A stretch of DNA of 64,000 bases from Microvirga sp. VF16 (GCF_016864375.1 NZ_CP069354.1:2887501-2951500), one strand, 5' to 3'. Positions 38,701 through 46,502 are shown, counted from the first letter of the stretch. A program made the numbers and translations. The notes: generated by a model from the sequence alone, not told the origin.

Positions 38701-41226
38701 GTGCCACCTGCGGACAAGTACGGAACCTTCGTTCTGAAGATCGAAACGACAACTCGGGAAGCGAGCAACGGCGATACGCAGGATACGAGTCGGATGATCT
38801 CCGTTTCTATCGCGCCGGCGGCCGATGCTCCTATCGTCATGGTGCATGACACGACCGGGCAGGAGGACGGAAGTATCAACCTCGACCTATCGGCGACCCT
38901 CACGGATACCGACGGCTCGGAAGTGCTCTCGGTGGTCGTCGAGGGATTACCGGAAGGCGCGCGCCTCTCGAAAGGCATCAACAACGGCGATGGCAGCTGG
39001 ACTCTCACGCCGTCTCAGCTTGCCGGATTGACCGTGACGCCACCCGCCGATTGGAGCGGGACCATGAATTTGACCGTGCTGGCGCACGCGCGGGAGAGCT
39101 CCAACGGTTCGGTGGCCACCACGCGTACGACGCTCCAGGTACAGGTGGATGCGGCGGCTGACACGCCGGTTGTAAGCGCCCGCGACGCATCCGGTCTCGA
39201 GGACCAGCCGATCGCCCTGAACCTGTCGGCCGCGCTGACAGATCGGGACGGATCCGAAGTGCTGTCGGTTGTCATCTCAGGTATGCCGGCTGGCGCCATC
39301 CTCACCCATGGTACACGCCAGGCTGACGGAACCTGGATTGTGTCCCCATCTGACCTGCCGCATCTCGCGATCACCCCACCGCAGAACTTCTCCGGCACGT
39401 TCAATCTCACCGTGCGTGCCACGACTCAGGAGACCAATGGCGAGACTGCTACGAGCGAGGCGACTTTCCGGGTGCAGGTCGAAGCCGTCGCCGATGCGCC
39501 GGACGTGACAGTGCTCAGTTTCTCCGGCAACGAGGACACGGCGATCAGCCTCACGGGCCTGGGTGGCGCCTTGCGTGACACGGATGGATCGGAAAGCCTC
39601 ACCTTCGTACTGAGCGGCCTGCCGGATGGCGCGAGCCTCAATGCGGGCACTCAGCAGTCGGACGGTAGCTGGCTGCTCACTCAGGCGGAGCTCAATGGGT
39701 TGATCTTCACGCCGCCACCACAAGTGGCCGGGCAGTTCACCCTCACTCTCACCGGCATCGCTACCGAGAGTGCTGGGGGATCGACTGCCCGCACCTCGGT
39801 AAATTTCACCGTAAGTCTCAATCCCGTGGCGGATGCCGGCACGATCGATGGTGCGAGCGCGGGAGGCGAGGATACCTCGATCGCGCTCAACCCGACCTTC
39901 ACGCTTCAGGACAACGACGGCTCCGAGACCTGGTCGGAGTTCACGCAAGTCTCGGGTCTCCCAACCGGCGCCAGTCTGAATCGCGGTTCGGAACTCACGC
40001 CAGGCATATGGCAGGTTTCGACCGCCGATCTGCGCTCCGGCCTCGTGGAGGTCAAGCTGGCGGAGCATAGCGATGCGGATTTCACGCTGACTTTGAAGGC
40101 GACGATCACGGATTCCGGGAACGGCATCTCGGTGAGCCGGGAGGTAACCGGCACGCATACGATCACTGTGAGCGCCGTGGCCGATGCGCCAGAGGTGACT
40201 GCACAGGATGCGGCTGGGCAGGAGGACCACGCCATTGCGCTGAACCTGTCCGCGGCGCTCGTAGACCTCGACGGATCCGAGACCTTGATAGTCAGCATCC
40301 TCGGGGTTCCCGAAAGCTTCAAGCTTTCGCACGGTGAGGCACTGGGAAATGGCCAGTGGCGCGTGCCTGCTGATAGCCTGCCCGAATTGCAGCTTATCCC
40401 TGCGCAGAACTGGAATGGAACGCTGAATCTCACCCTTCAAGCCACGAGCACAGAGCGCTCCAGCCAAACGGCGACGACAACGACGTCTTTCACGGTAGTG
40501 ATCGACGCCGTGAACGACGCACCCGAACTCGCGCTGACAGCACCGGATCATGTGACGGCTGGAGCGCCCCAGGCAGATGCGATCGGTCTCGTCGATGCAA
40601 AGGATATCGACAGTTCGCAGCTCCGTGGCGCGACCATCACGCTGTCGGGAGCGCAGGATAGCGACCGTCTCGACTTCGACGGCTACACCCTCCGCCACGA
40701 GGATGGGCGCATGATGATCGGCGATACCGGGATCGAGGTGGTGGGCGGTGGATATTCCACCGCCAACGGCACCCTGACCCTGAGCGGCAATGCTGCACCT
40801 GCAACTTATGCTGATGTACTACGGGCTCTGGTGCTGGAGAGTGGAGATGCATCCGGTCTCACTGCCGGAGCACGCAGTATCACGGTGACGTTGCAGGATG
40901 GTGAAGGTGCAGCCTCGACACCGAGAACGGTGGAAGTCGTCGTTGATGATCCGCCGCCGACCCAGTCGGCGGCTCATGGTCTCATGGCCGCTGCGGATTC
41001 CGGAACCACGCAGGATCTGGCGGGCTCCGACATTCTCCTGCTGATGGCGGACGGCGCAACCGACCTTGGCCATGGGGCCGTCGGTGCATGGACGGAGCAG
41101 GTCGAAGCCGGTGATGCCTCGGCCACGGGGACCCATTCCTCAGTGGACTTCGGCCAGCCTGCTGCCGACCACATTCAGCCGATCGACGATTTCCAGGTGG
41201 ATACCGCACGGACGAACTGGTCGTGA
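32731..41226 (+). CDS. Giant secreted repeat protein, probable type I secretion adhesin
   Basis: The 2831-residue protein has no signal peptide. Residues 1-187 are low-complexity and Pro/Gly/Ala-rich. Residues about 188-2593 are about 21 tandem copies of a 110-120-residue beta-sandwich-like unit. Each opens with G-x-E-D, has D-x-D-G-S-E, G-V-P-x-G-A-x-L, D-G-S-W and F-S-G-T-x-x-L-T, and ends V-x-A-V-A-D-A-P. This resembles Ig/cadherin-like repeats of large adhesins, with Asp-rich loops that could bind calcium. A Gly-rich linker near residue 1783 splits copies 1-14 from 15-21. A different domain follows (about 2600-2760), then a 65-residue tail with DILLLMADGA, the probable secretion signal. 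No RTX nonapeptides are seen. The position directly behind the ABC and HlyD genes marks it as their cargo. Confidence 0.85.
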   Translation: MTQQPDLSIPFDASVVDEEALRALRAVQRTVPAGDGATSGNLVGGTEAVAAFGMMPGAPSGGGMGGTHGIASLPTEPMSRPVDGPLAHLDIPAQARTSVMLDSALAETPALVARVASHPVASPKIAASRGSSGHVPSTPDFAVAPEHLTTPSTHPDEQVTITPPGADEPEPEEPQDTAASPPLVQVTDAEGQEDQPISLDLLAALADTDGSEVLSISILGVPEGASLTRGTRQSDGSWSVSPVDLPHLALIPPPNFSGTLSLTLRTTSQEVNGGTALVDATFQVQVHAVADAPDVTVANAHGQEDMPVSLAGLGGALRDTDGSENLSFVLSGVPAGATLSVGTPLGGGRWALTPEQLEGLTLNPPPQVSGTFTLTLTAIATESEPGVPSARTSASFTVGLDAVVDAGAVGGTSQGAEDNAILLQPAFATPDADGSETWAEFTQVAGLPPGASLNRGSEIAPGVWQVSTADLRAGLVSIRPAEHSDEDFTLTLTTTLTDSANGTSVSRVVTGTHTVTVTAVADAPVVSAINASGDEDQPIPLDLSAALVDVDGSETLSVSILGVPAGASLSHGTRRPDGSWNVPPADLDHLSITPPSNFSGTINLTLQATARESSNGSTATRSTNFQVEVDNVSDAPEVDVHDASGQEDRWIALNLAADLTDTDGSEALSISVLNVPAGATLSHGVPQADGSWKISPADLGDLSILPPQNFSGTIDLTLRATSVSTNGATATTDAPFQVQVEAIADLPDVSVKDASGKEDQAIPLNLSAALTDTDNSEVLSVTIEGLPEGARLSAGTDNGDGTWSLTPPQLSGLTVTPPADWSGTMSLTLVAEARELSNGSTEIVRAPFKVEVDEVADAPLIVAPGARGPEDTAIPLGLSAVLKDQDGSEQLSVTIFGVPAEASLSHGVRQSDGSWIVSPSDVPNLKLTPKEDFSGTLDLRIEATATESNGETETRKVEFQVRVDAVADKPDVTVTNFSGREDEPVALTGLGGALKDIDGSESLRFLLTVPSGATLNVGTKRSDGRWLLTKDQLEGLILTPPANQSGTINLTLTAVATERVGGSTASNSATFTVNLDPVLDDGTITGSATGDEDTWITLHPNFNTPDGDGSETWSEFTYISGVPSGATLNRGVLEDGVWKVPTAALQAGDVAILPPAHNNQEMTLTFKAILNDAGNGKTIDKDVTGTNVVTVNAVTDTPNVSAENVKGEEDVEIPLDLSASLVDTDGSETLTVRIYGVPAEASLTKGILQSDGSWIVDAEDLPHLALRPPPDFSGTLNLKIEATAQESSTGKTATQSIDFQVEVEAVADEPGLRVSPAVGDEDTEIPLSIAAWTTDRDGSETITGFRISGIPDGAAVRANGVVLAIVDGSVVVDPDLVNSLTITPPAHSDEDFTLKVVAISAEPNGDDTESEPQDIVVTVRAVADAPIMNVTGATGDEDTPIHLNLSATLPDADGSESLSFVISGVPQGAILSHGTYQGTHNGFETWSLTAAEAKLVTLRPPANFAGLIDLSVSAVSQEARGGDQAVTRVDFPVKVVAVVDNPAVGGLDGISGNWGTMHGIEDQPIALHLNPGLRDSDNSEKVVGDILISGIPNGAILRLADGTIVSADETGIYKISADDMAGVTLTMPRDSDTAATLTVKMTIEDSGGVRATIGGQMGVDPLGDADKPVLTFSASNGTGHNSANPDEGRIPLHITAVPGDSDGSETLYIWIRNVPDGATLSAGIPAGDKLWLVPVEALPTLSIRPPAGFSGSFNLTVTAVGVEREGDQSDWTELVPVTITAPAGGGDGGDGGSGTTPGGAPVAQAPKLEVADAATAEDDSVALSIKASTDDTDGGREILGIRIEGVPDGARLSAGVRNPATGAWVLRPDQLDGLTLTPTADFSGTIKLDVIAVSTEATGSQTTTKAALNVSVGAIADNAVISANPSTGLEDSAVPLNLSVTTGDGDGSETVTSIVISDLPAGSRLEGTGIIDIGNGKWSVDPANLASLRFVPPADKYGTFVLKIETTTREASNGDTQDTSRMISVSIAPAADAPIVMVHDTTGQEDGSINLDLSATLTDTDGSEVLSVVVEGLPEGARLSKGINNGDGSWTLTPSQLAGLTVTPPADWSGTMNLTVLAHARESSNGSVATTRTTLQVQVDAAADTPVVSARDASGLEDQPIALNLSAALTDRDGSEVLSVVISGMPAGAILTHGTRQADGTWIVSPSDLPHLAITPPQNFSGTFNLTVRATTQETNGETATSEATFRVQVEAVADAPDVTVLSFSGNEDTAISLTGLGGALRDTDGSESLTFVLSGLPDGASLNAGTQQSDGSWLLTQAELNGLIFTPPPQVAGQFTLTLTGIATESAGGSTARTSVNFTVSLNPVADAGTIDGASAGGEDTSIALNPTFTLQDNDGSETWSEFTQVSGLPTGASLNRGSELTPGIWQVSTADLRSGLVEVKLAEHSDADFTLTLKATITDSGNGISVSREVTGTHTITVSAVADAPEVTAQDAAGQEDHAIALNLSAALVDLDGSETLIVSILGVPESFKLSHGEALGNGQWRVPADSLPELQLIPAQNWNGTLNLTLQATSTERSSQTATTTTSFTVVIDAVNDAPELALTAPDHVTAGAPQADAIGLVDAKDIDSSQLRGATITLSGAQDSDRLDFDGYTLRHEDGRMMIGDTGIEVVGGGYSTANGTLTLSGNAAPATYADVLRALVLESGDASGLTAGARSITVTLQDGEGAASTPRTVEVVVDDPPPTQSAAHGLMAAADSGTTQDLAGSDILLLMADGATDLGHGAVGAWTEQVEAGDASATGTHSSVDFGQPAADHIQPIDDFQVDTARTNWS
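33295..40515 (+). repeat. Tandem coding repeats of the giant protein
   Basis: About 21 in-frame units of roughly 345 bp fill this span. They fall into three sorts: a common type (L-S-A-A-L-x-D-T-D-G-S-E), a G type with L-x-G-L-G-G-A-L (copies 2, 8 and 19), and a T type with D-G-S-E-T-W-x-E-F (copies 3, 9 and 20). A G unit is always followed by a T unit. Confidence 0.8.
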
Positions 41227-41346
41227 GAGAACAGCCAGGGCGGGCGTCGACTTTCTGCTCGGGCTGACGGTCCGTTTCAGTTGACGCATCGGGGCCCGCG
41301 GCCTTAGAGAGAGGGGCTCAGGACCTGGGCGGATGTGCCATGTCCG

Positions 41347-41436
<90 letters not shown>

Positions 41437-42212
41437 TTATCAGAGGTTAAGTTATTGTCATTGCGAGCATATTCGCAACGATATCTATGGCTTCCCCACC
41501 TTTTTCCCCACCTTTGCTGTCGGCTTGGCTGTCGAACCATCGCGCCTGCTCAGCCAGAAATCCGCATTCCTGGGGTACTTACGCCGTGGGCGGTGATTCG
41601 GGTTTCTTACCAGCCCAACTTATCTTCACTGCGACCCTTGAACTCTGCAGAAGCTCCGCCGTTGTCTTGGCCCAAAGAACCGAGGGAACGTCCATAAGCC
41701 TGCAGAACACCACCTATAGAGGGACAGCCCGCCATCGCGCCGAGGATGACCTTTTCCACTTTGACCGGTCGTGGGCTCCCAAGCCGACCGAGTGCGAGAC
41801 AGGGCTGTCCAGTGCCAAAGCCTCGGCTCGGTATTGGGTTGTCAGCCTGCGCCCGCGCTAGCTGGTCAATCAGGCTCAGCCGCTTGTCCGGACCCACTGC
41901 GAGGGATAACCGGTCTTCAGCCGGTCCTAAACGGCCGCTTCCCGTCCCATCACCACTAGATACCCTGCAAAAAGAGCGCCCATTCGTCTGGCGCTCTAGG
42001 TGGGCCGCAGTTGCGACCGTCTCGGGGAAGCGCCCGTGCCAATAAGGCACTGGAGGGGACTGCGCCTGACGGGCAATAAACTGTAAATGCGAACAGCACT
42101 CTGTGTTACAATACTGATATCAATGGCATAGGCGCTGCAAGCCGGTTTGCCACGCTCAAATCTCAGGGGGTGTCCCATGGCTCTAACGGGACGCTTTGAT
42201 TTCCGCTGAACT
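41437..42212. other. Gene-poor stretch downstream of tRNA-Ser
   Basis: About 780 bases hold only short open frames without convincing start sites or family resemblance. It may contain decayed sequence left by an element that once used the tRNA as its integration site, but I cannot identify any remnant. Confidence 0.45.
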
Positions 42213-42515
42213 ATGACTGGCCAACTCAGGCTGTGGGTCGAATACGACGCAAACGGCTTCTGGGACGTCCTCACGCGAAAGAAAACCTACTGTCGCCGTT
42301 GGCGCAAGGCAAACATCATGGACTTGGCAGCCCCAGAACTTCGTCACTTGATGGATGTGCGCTTCACGAATCCACCGGCGGTGCCGCCGCGGCAGAATGT
42401 GGTCCGTGGCCAGCTGGAAAAGGTGGGAGAAGAGCACGAAGAGGCGCTTAGTAAGTGCGTACGGCCCAGCCCAACGGAGAAGGCACAAAGCCTGACCTGC
42501 TCCCATAATTACTAG
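42213..42515 (+). CDS. Hypothetical protein, doubtful
   Basis: A 100-residue frame starts MTGQLRLWVEYDANGFWDV. No domain is recognised, the composition is mixed and charged, and no good ribosome site precedes the ATG. It could be a small accessory gene or chance. Confidence 0.3.
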   Translation: MTGQLRLWVEYDANGFWDVLTRKKTYCRRWRKANIMDLAAPELRHLMDVRFTNPPAVPPRQNVVRGQLEKVGEEHEEALSKCVRPSPTEKAQSLTCSHNY

Positions 42516-42560
42516 AATTGTAGGACGGCTATATTGCTGCGTGTTAGCCGGCTATCGCTA

Positions 42561-42605
42561 GAGCGTCGGATCCAATTGTGGACTCCACTTTTGGGTCCGA
42601 CGCTC
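42561..42605. repeat. 45-bp imperfect palindromic element
   Basis: The outer arms GAGCGTCGGATCC and GGGTCCGACGCTC pair over 13 positions with one G-T wobble, and the inner parts pair further with a few mismatches. It lies 60 bp after the lipoprotein gene stop (minus strand). It may be a REP-like dispersed element or a terminator. Confidence 0.55.
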
Positions 42606-42666
42606 ACTTCCTCAAGCGGCGCATCATTAGCTGCGGAAAACTAGTCCCAGTTTTCCGCACGGTGCG

Positions 42667-42933
42667 CTAGCAGCGACGGAGCTGCGGCTGACCGGACGCA
42701 TTCATCATCATGCGGCCGTTCCGGTCGTAAACGTAGCAGTAACCCGGAGCAGCCTGGGCGGTCCGAGCACCTGCGGCCGTACCCACCGCCGCACCGCCGA
42801 CCCCACCAACCACTGCCCCGACAGGACCCGCGACGAGCGCCCCCGTTGTGGCTCCTGCTGCGGTTCCGGTGGTCGTGGGAGAACACGCTGCCATGGCTAC
42901 GCAGGCACACAGAGCTAAAGCGAGCTTGTACAT
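42667..42933 (-). CDS. Small lipoprotein with glycine-zipper stretch
   Basis: The 88-residue product starts MYKLALALCACVAMAACSP, a lipoprotein signal with the lipid-attached Cys at 17. A Gly/Ala-rich stretch (about 25-55, with GALVAGPVGAVVGGVGG) of glycine-zipper type follows, then a C-terminal tail with CYVYDRNGRMMMNA. An AGAGGAGCGG site precedes ATG 42933. Small proteins of this build are common in Hyphomicrobiales outer membranes; function unknown. Confidence 0.8.
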   Translation of the reverse strand: MYKLALALCACVAMAACSPTTTGTAAGATTGALVAGPVGAVVGGVGGAAVGTAAGARTAQAAPGYCYVYDRNGRMMMNASGQPQLRRC

Positions 42934-43197
42934 CTGCCGCTCCTCTTCTGGATGCTGGTTTCCAATCTCTCCGCGGGCTGTCGACAGCCTGCGAAGGGTC
43001 ACCTGCTAACGTGACAAAGCAGGCATGGTTGCCCAGGATCGGGCTTCCAGTGGGGGTTACTCATCAGGTCCAGTGTTCGAGCCGAGAGTAGGTCAGGCGC
43101 GAAGGCGTGGAGAGAGGGTTGAGTACTTAAGCTTAGCTGCCATTGACATGCACTCGGGCTGTCCATTTAATCCGCCCCCCTGCCACCGGTGCCCGAT

Positions 43198-44613
43198 ATG
43201 CCAGAGCAAAAAACTATTTCGATTGAAGAAGCAGACCAAGTCATCCAGCTTGAAGAAGGCCACTATCTCGACGTTAAGCGGGTTGAGATAAGGCCCGCGA
43301 AGCTGTCGGAATCGGTTTCAGCTTTTGCCAATACGTCGGGCGGAGAACTCTTTGTTGGCATTGCAGAGGACAAGAGCGGGGCTACCAAGACCCGTCGGTG
43401 GGCAGGATTTCCAGATCAGGAGGCTGCGAACGCGCACATACAAGTCCTCGAAAGTATGGGGATACTCGGTAACCATTATCGCGCTGTCTTTCTGTCGGCT
43501 CCTGACCGTGAAGGTTATGTGCTGCACCTCACGATCCCGAAAACGAAAGACATCCTCAAGGCTACGGATGGGCTTCCCTACGTAAGACGGAATGCTCAAA
43601 ATCTTCGAATCGATACAGAGGATGGGTTAAATCGGCTCCGTTTAGATAAAGGCATTGTCACGTTCGAGGATGAGACCCTTAACATCAGCCCGAAGACAGT
43701 AACAAACTCAAAAGTCATAATCGATTTCGCTCTCTCTGTAGTACCAAGCGCGGAGCCGGAGGATTGGCTTGAAAGCCAGTTTGTACTTAGCGAGGGGAGG
43801 CCGACAGTGGCAGGCTTACTTCTTTATGCGGACGAGCCTCAGGCAGCACTTCCGAAACGTTCCGCAATCAAAATATATCGGTATCGGTCGAAAGAGGATG
43901 AGGGGACCAGAGACACCTTGGTGTTCGATCCTATCACCGTTGAAGGATGCATATATGATCTAATCGCCCGAGCTGTCGCAAAGACAAAAGAACTCATAGA
44001 GGGAATGAAAAAGCTTGGCGTACATGGCTTGGAAGACGTCGTGTACCCCGATGAGACGCTGCATGAGGTAGTAACGAATGCGGTTCTCCATAGAGATTAC
44101 AGTATCACTGCCGATATACACATCCGGATTTATGACAACAGGATAGAGATCGAGAGTCCTGGTAAGCTGCCGGGGCACATAACAATCAGCAACATCCTTC
44201 GTGAACAGTCCGCTCGGAACCCGAAAATTGTGCGGCTCATCAACAAATTCCCGAACCCTCCTAACAAGGATGTTGGCGAAGGTCTGAATACCGCATTCGA
44301 AGCTATGACCAAGCTACGGCTGCGTGAACCCGAGATTGAGGAGCGCGAAAACTCGGTCGTTGTTCATATTGCACATGCGCCGTTAGCTTCACCGGAAGAC
44401 ACGGTGATGGGATACCTCGAAACACATGATGAGATTACGAATAGTATTGGGCGCGATCTAACCGGGATACGGTCTGAAAATACAATGAAAGAGGTATTCT
44501 ACCGGCTAAATAAGAGGAGCCTCATCGAGCGCGTTCCCGGGAAAAGAGGCAACGCGTCCGCTTGGCGTCGATACACCGGTGAGGTTGATGAGTCTGAAAA
44601 TGCGGATGACTAG
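43198..44613 (+). CDS. Schlafen/AlbA_2-domain protein with GHKL-type ATPase region
   Basis: The 471-residue protein begins with an AlbA_2-like domain (about 10-130: LEEGHYLDVKR, SESVSAFANTSGGELFVGI, LPYVRRNAQN). Its middle (about 270-370) has HEVVTNAVLHRDYSI, RIYDNRIEIESPGKLPG and NPKIVRLINK, the pattern of HATPase_c_4 in putative transcriptional regulators. The C-terminus looks like a winged helix. Proteins of this family occur in genomic islands and some are linked to phage defence; the role here is unknown. Base composition is visibly more AT-rich than neighbours, a sign of transfer. GTG 43189 is an alternative start. Confidence 0.8.
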   Translation: MPEQKTISIEEADQVIQLEEGHYLDVKRVEIRPAKLSESVSAFANTSGGELFVGIAEDKSGATKTRRWAGFPDQEAANAHIQVLESMGILGNHYRAVFLSAPDREGYVLHLTIPKTKDILKATDGLPYVRRNAQNLRIDTEDGLNRLRLDKGIVTFEDETLNISPKTVTNSKVIIDFALSVVPSAEPEDWLESQFVLSEGRPTVAGLLLYADEPQAALPKRSAIKIYRYRSKEDEGTRDTLVFDPITVEGCIYDLIARAVAKTKELIEGMKKLGVHGLEDVVYPDETLHEVVTNAVLHRDYSITADIHIRIYDNRIEIESPGKLPGHITISNILREQSARNPKIVRLINKFPNPPNKDVGEGLNTAFEAMTKLRLREPEIEERENSVVVHIAHAPLASPEDTVMGYLETHDEITNSIGRDLTGIRSENTMKEVFYRLNKRSLIERVPGKRGNASAWRRYTGEVDESENADD

Positions 44614-44635
44614 GCCACCGGTGGCCTAGTCATCC
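44604..44635. terminator. 32-bp perfect palindrome over the stop codon
   Basis: Two 16-base arms, GGATGACTAGGCCACC and its exact complement, meet with no spacer. The TAG stop of the AlbA_2 gene at 44611-44613 is inside the left arm, and AATTT follows the right arm. It would fold as a strong hairpin (with a forced small loop) and probably ends the transcript. Confidence 0.65.
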
Positions 44636-44658
44636 AATTTGACGAGGGGCTGGAGGCT

Positions 44659-44853
44659 CTACTCCCCTCCCTGTCCGGGAGAGTGGAGGGCGGTGTGGCC
44701 GCCCACCTGCTTGGTCTCTGCCCGCAGTCGCTCCTGGACGGCATCGAGCCTGCCCTCGCGCAGAAGAGCCAGGATGTCATCAGCAAGGTCGCGCCGTCCC
44801 TTGCGGTAGGCGGCCTGACGGCGGCGCGCCATGTCTCCGGATTTATGCTTCAT
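44659..44853 (-). CDS. Small basic hypothetical protein
   Basis: The 64-residue product starts MKHKSGDMARRRQAAYRKG, is rich in Arg and Lys, and continues as a charged helix. AGGAGG lies before ATG 44853, which is preferred to the ATG 18 bases upstream. It is third in a minus-strand trio (45601 to 44659). No family is recognised. Confidence 0.55.
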   Translation of the reverse strand: MKHKSGDMARRRQAAYRKGRRDLADDILALLREGRLDAVQERLRAETKQVGGHTALHSPGQGGE

Positions 44854-44937
44854 CGATGCCTCCTCTTCCATCGCACGCGGCTTAAGGCCAGGTGGCTGCG
44901 CAGCACGACACGCGAAACCCCTGCCTCCAGGCGCGCA

Positions 44938-45195
44938 TCAGGCCCTGCCTTTCGACGGCAGGCGGAGCAGGTTCCCGCCCTCGGCAAGGCTGGCATTCTC
45001 CAGTAGCGCCTCGGCCATCACCCGCGCGTAGAACGGGTTGAGCCGGAAGACGTCGTCCATCTCCGTAGGCATGTACTTCATCGTGCCGTCGATCACGATG
45101 AGGCCATCCTCGTCGGTGTCGATCTCGATGCCGGTGTCGAGCGCCAGCAGCGCGGCGCTCTTGGTCAGGTAGTCCTTGTTCTCGGTCATGGTCAT
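44938..45195 (-). CDS. Hypothetical acidic protein
   Basis: The 85-residue product starts MTMTENKDYLTKSAALLALD and contains the acidic IEIDTDEDGLIVIDG. GGAGGTGAA lies before ATG 45195, inside the end of the preceding gene. No family is recognised; small genes of this kind are typical of phage-derived regions. Confidence 0.65.
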   Translation of the reverse strand: MTMTENKDYLTKSAALLALDTGIEIDTDEDGLIVIDGTMKYMPTEMDDVFRLNPFYARVMAEALLENASLAEGGNLLRLPSKGRA

Positions 45196-45196
45196 T

Positions 45197-45601
45197 TCAC
45201 CTCCTCGTGTTGGAGTGCGGCGTGCCGCTGCGGCCCGAGGCCGTCTGGCGCAGAATGCTTTCGACGAAGCGCCCGAAGACATCGTAGGCGCGCCATCCCC
45301 AATCCTCGGGCGCTTGCAGGTAGCGGGCTGCGATCCGCGCCTTGATCCGAAGGCCGTCCGGCGTGCGGGTGGGCGTAGCCAGAATGGCATCTTCGATGTC
45401 GGAAACCTTGTCGCAGAGCCGGTAGAAGGCTTTGTCCGGCAGGATACCGGGATCAGCCTGCAGGACAATTTCAGCCGCATCGACGCGGGCCTGGGTCTTG
45501 GTGTGCTCGTCCATGAGCAGCAGTAGCGCGGCGTCGGGATGGGCCTGGGCTGCGGGCTTGGTTAGCGTGCGAGTGGTGGAGTGGAATGTGCTTCGAGCCA
45601 T
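45197..45601 (-). CDS. Hypothetical protein
   Basis: The 134-residue product is mainly helical, with MDEHTKTQARVDAAEIVLQ in the middle. AGGAGA lies 7 bases before ATG 45601. It is the first of three tightly spaced minus-strand genes and is divergent from the ribbon-helix-helix gene, sharing a control region with it. Confidence 0.65.
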   Translation of the reverse strand: MARSTFHSTTRTLTKPAAQAHPDAALLLLMDEHTKTQARVDAAEIVLQADPGILPDKAFYRLCDKVSDIEDAILATPTRTPDGLRIKARIAARYLQAPEDWGWRAYDVFGRFVESILRQTASGRSGTPHSNTRR

Positions 45602-45672
45602 GGATCAATCTCCTGTTCGTAAGCGACAATGACAAGGGAACGCAGACCAGAAGGCGGCAATTGAGATATCGG

Positions 45673-45737
45673 TGATATCACTATGTAATAAGGCTGCTCC
45701 CTCATTAACGAGATGTCAACGATGAATTTGATATCAC
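45673..45737. promoter_or_regulatory. Repeated palindromic operator candidate
   Basis: TGATATCAC occurs at 45673-45681 (within the palindrome GTGATATCAC, 45672-45681) and again at 45729-45737. Both lie in the divergent gap next to a ribbon-helix-helix gene, a usual place for autoregulation. Confidence 0.45.
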
Positions 45738-45771
45738 TGATGTGCCGTGCTAGATGAGAGGCGAGACCCCA

Positions 45772-45975
45772 ATGGCCAAAGAAAAGGTGATGGCACCACA
45801 GCGGATCATCCTGAGCATGCCACCTGATCTCAGGGAGCGTGTCCGCGCCTTTCGGTTCGCAAAGAAAATCAACACTGAGGCGGAAGCCATCCGAGCCTTG
45901 CTCGATCAGGCGCTCGCAGCGAACGGCTTCGGAGCTGCGGATCAGCCCAAGCCGCGAGGGAAGAGAAAACCCTAA
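45772..45975 (+). CDS. Small ribbon-helix-helix-like protein
   Basis: The 67-residue product starts MAKEKVMAPQRIILSMPPDL; the strand RIILSMP followed by two helices (LRERVRAFRFAKKI, TEAEAIRALLDQAL) matches a ribbon-helix-helix DNA-binding fold. The tail is basic. A start at 45754 is possible. It probably binds the repeated site upstream. Confidence 0.6.
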   Translation: MAKEKVMAPQRIILSMPPDLRERVRAFRFAKKINTEAEAIRALLDQALAANGFGAADQPKPRGKRKP

Positions 45976-46052
45976 GCGGCCCTTTGGCCGGTAGACGGAG
46001 AAGACAGGACAGATGATACTTAGAACAAATAGAGAACTAAAACCGGCCAGCC

Positions 46053-46502
46053 ATGACAGAGTACGAAGCCAATACTCGTAAAAACGAGAAGAAAACGAGG
46101 GGCGGGCGACTATTCGAGCCAGGCAACTCCGGACGTCCCAAGGGCTCGCGCAACAAGGCGACGTTGGCCATGGAAGCTCTTCTCGACGGCGAGGCGGAAG
46201 CCCTGACCCGCAAGGCTGTCGAGATGGCGCTGGAAGGCGACACGACGGCGATGCGGCTGGTGATGGACCGGATCATGCCGCCCCGGAAGGATCGGCCCGT
46301 GATGTTCGCCCTGCCGAAACTGGAGACGCCCGCCGACGCGGTGAAGGCATCCGCTGCTCTCGTCGCGGCGGTCGCGTCCGGCGACCTCACACCCTCCGAG
46401 GCAGAGGACCTGTCCCGGCTCGTCGACCGGTATGTCCGAGCCGTCGAGGCTACTGACATTCTGGAGCGGCTGGAAAGCCTCGAAGCGGCGAGACTGAAAT
46501 GA
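46053..46502 (+). CDS. DUF5681-type phage-associated protein
   Basis: The 149-residue product has the DUF5681 motif FEPGNSGRPKGSRNKATLAM near residues 23-42, followed by RLVMDRIMPPRKDRPV, as in proteins often found beside phage terminase genes in Hyphomicrobiales. The C-terminal part is a long helix. The next gene overlaps its stop by 4 bases. Confidence 0.75.
   Translation: MTEYEANTRKNEKKTRGGRLFEPGNSGRPKGSRNKATLAMEALLDGEAEALTRKAVEMALEGDTTAMRLVMDRIMPPRKDRPVMFALPKLETPADAVKASAALVAAVASGDLTPSEAEDLSRLVDRYVRAVEATDILERLESLEAARLK

Noticed and set aside
39277..40698. 473-residue minus-strand frame inside the giant gene
   Set aside because: It mirrors the repeat units and has no start site of its own.
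41607..42050. 147-residue minus-strand frame after the tRNA
   Set aside because: No ribosome site, no family resemblance and overlapping frames on both strands.
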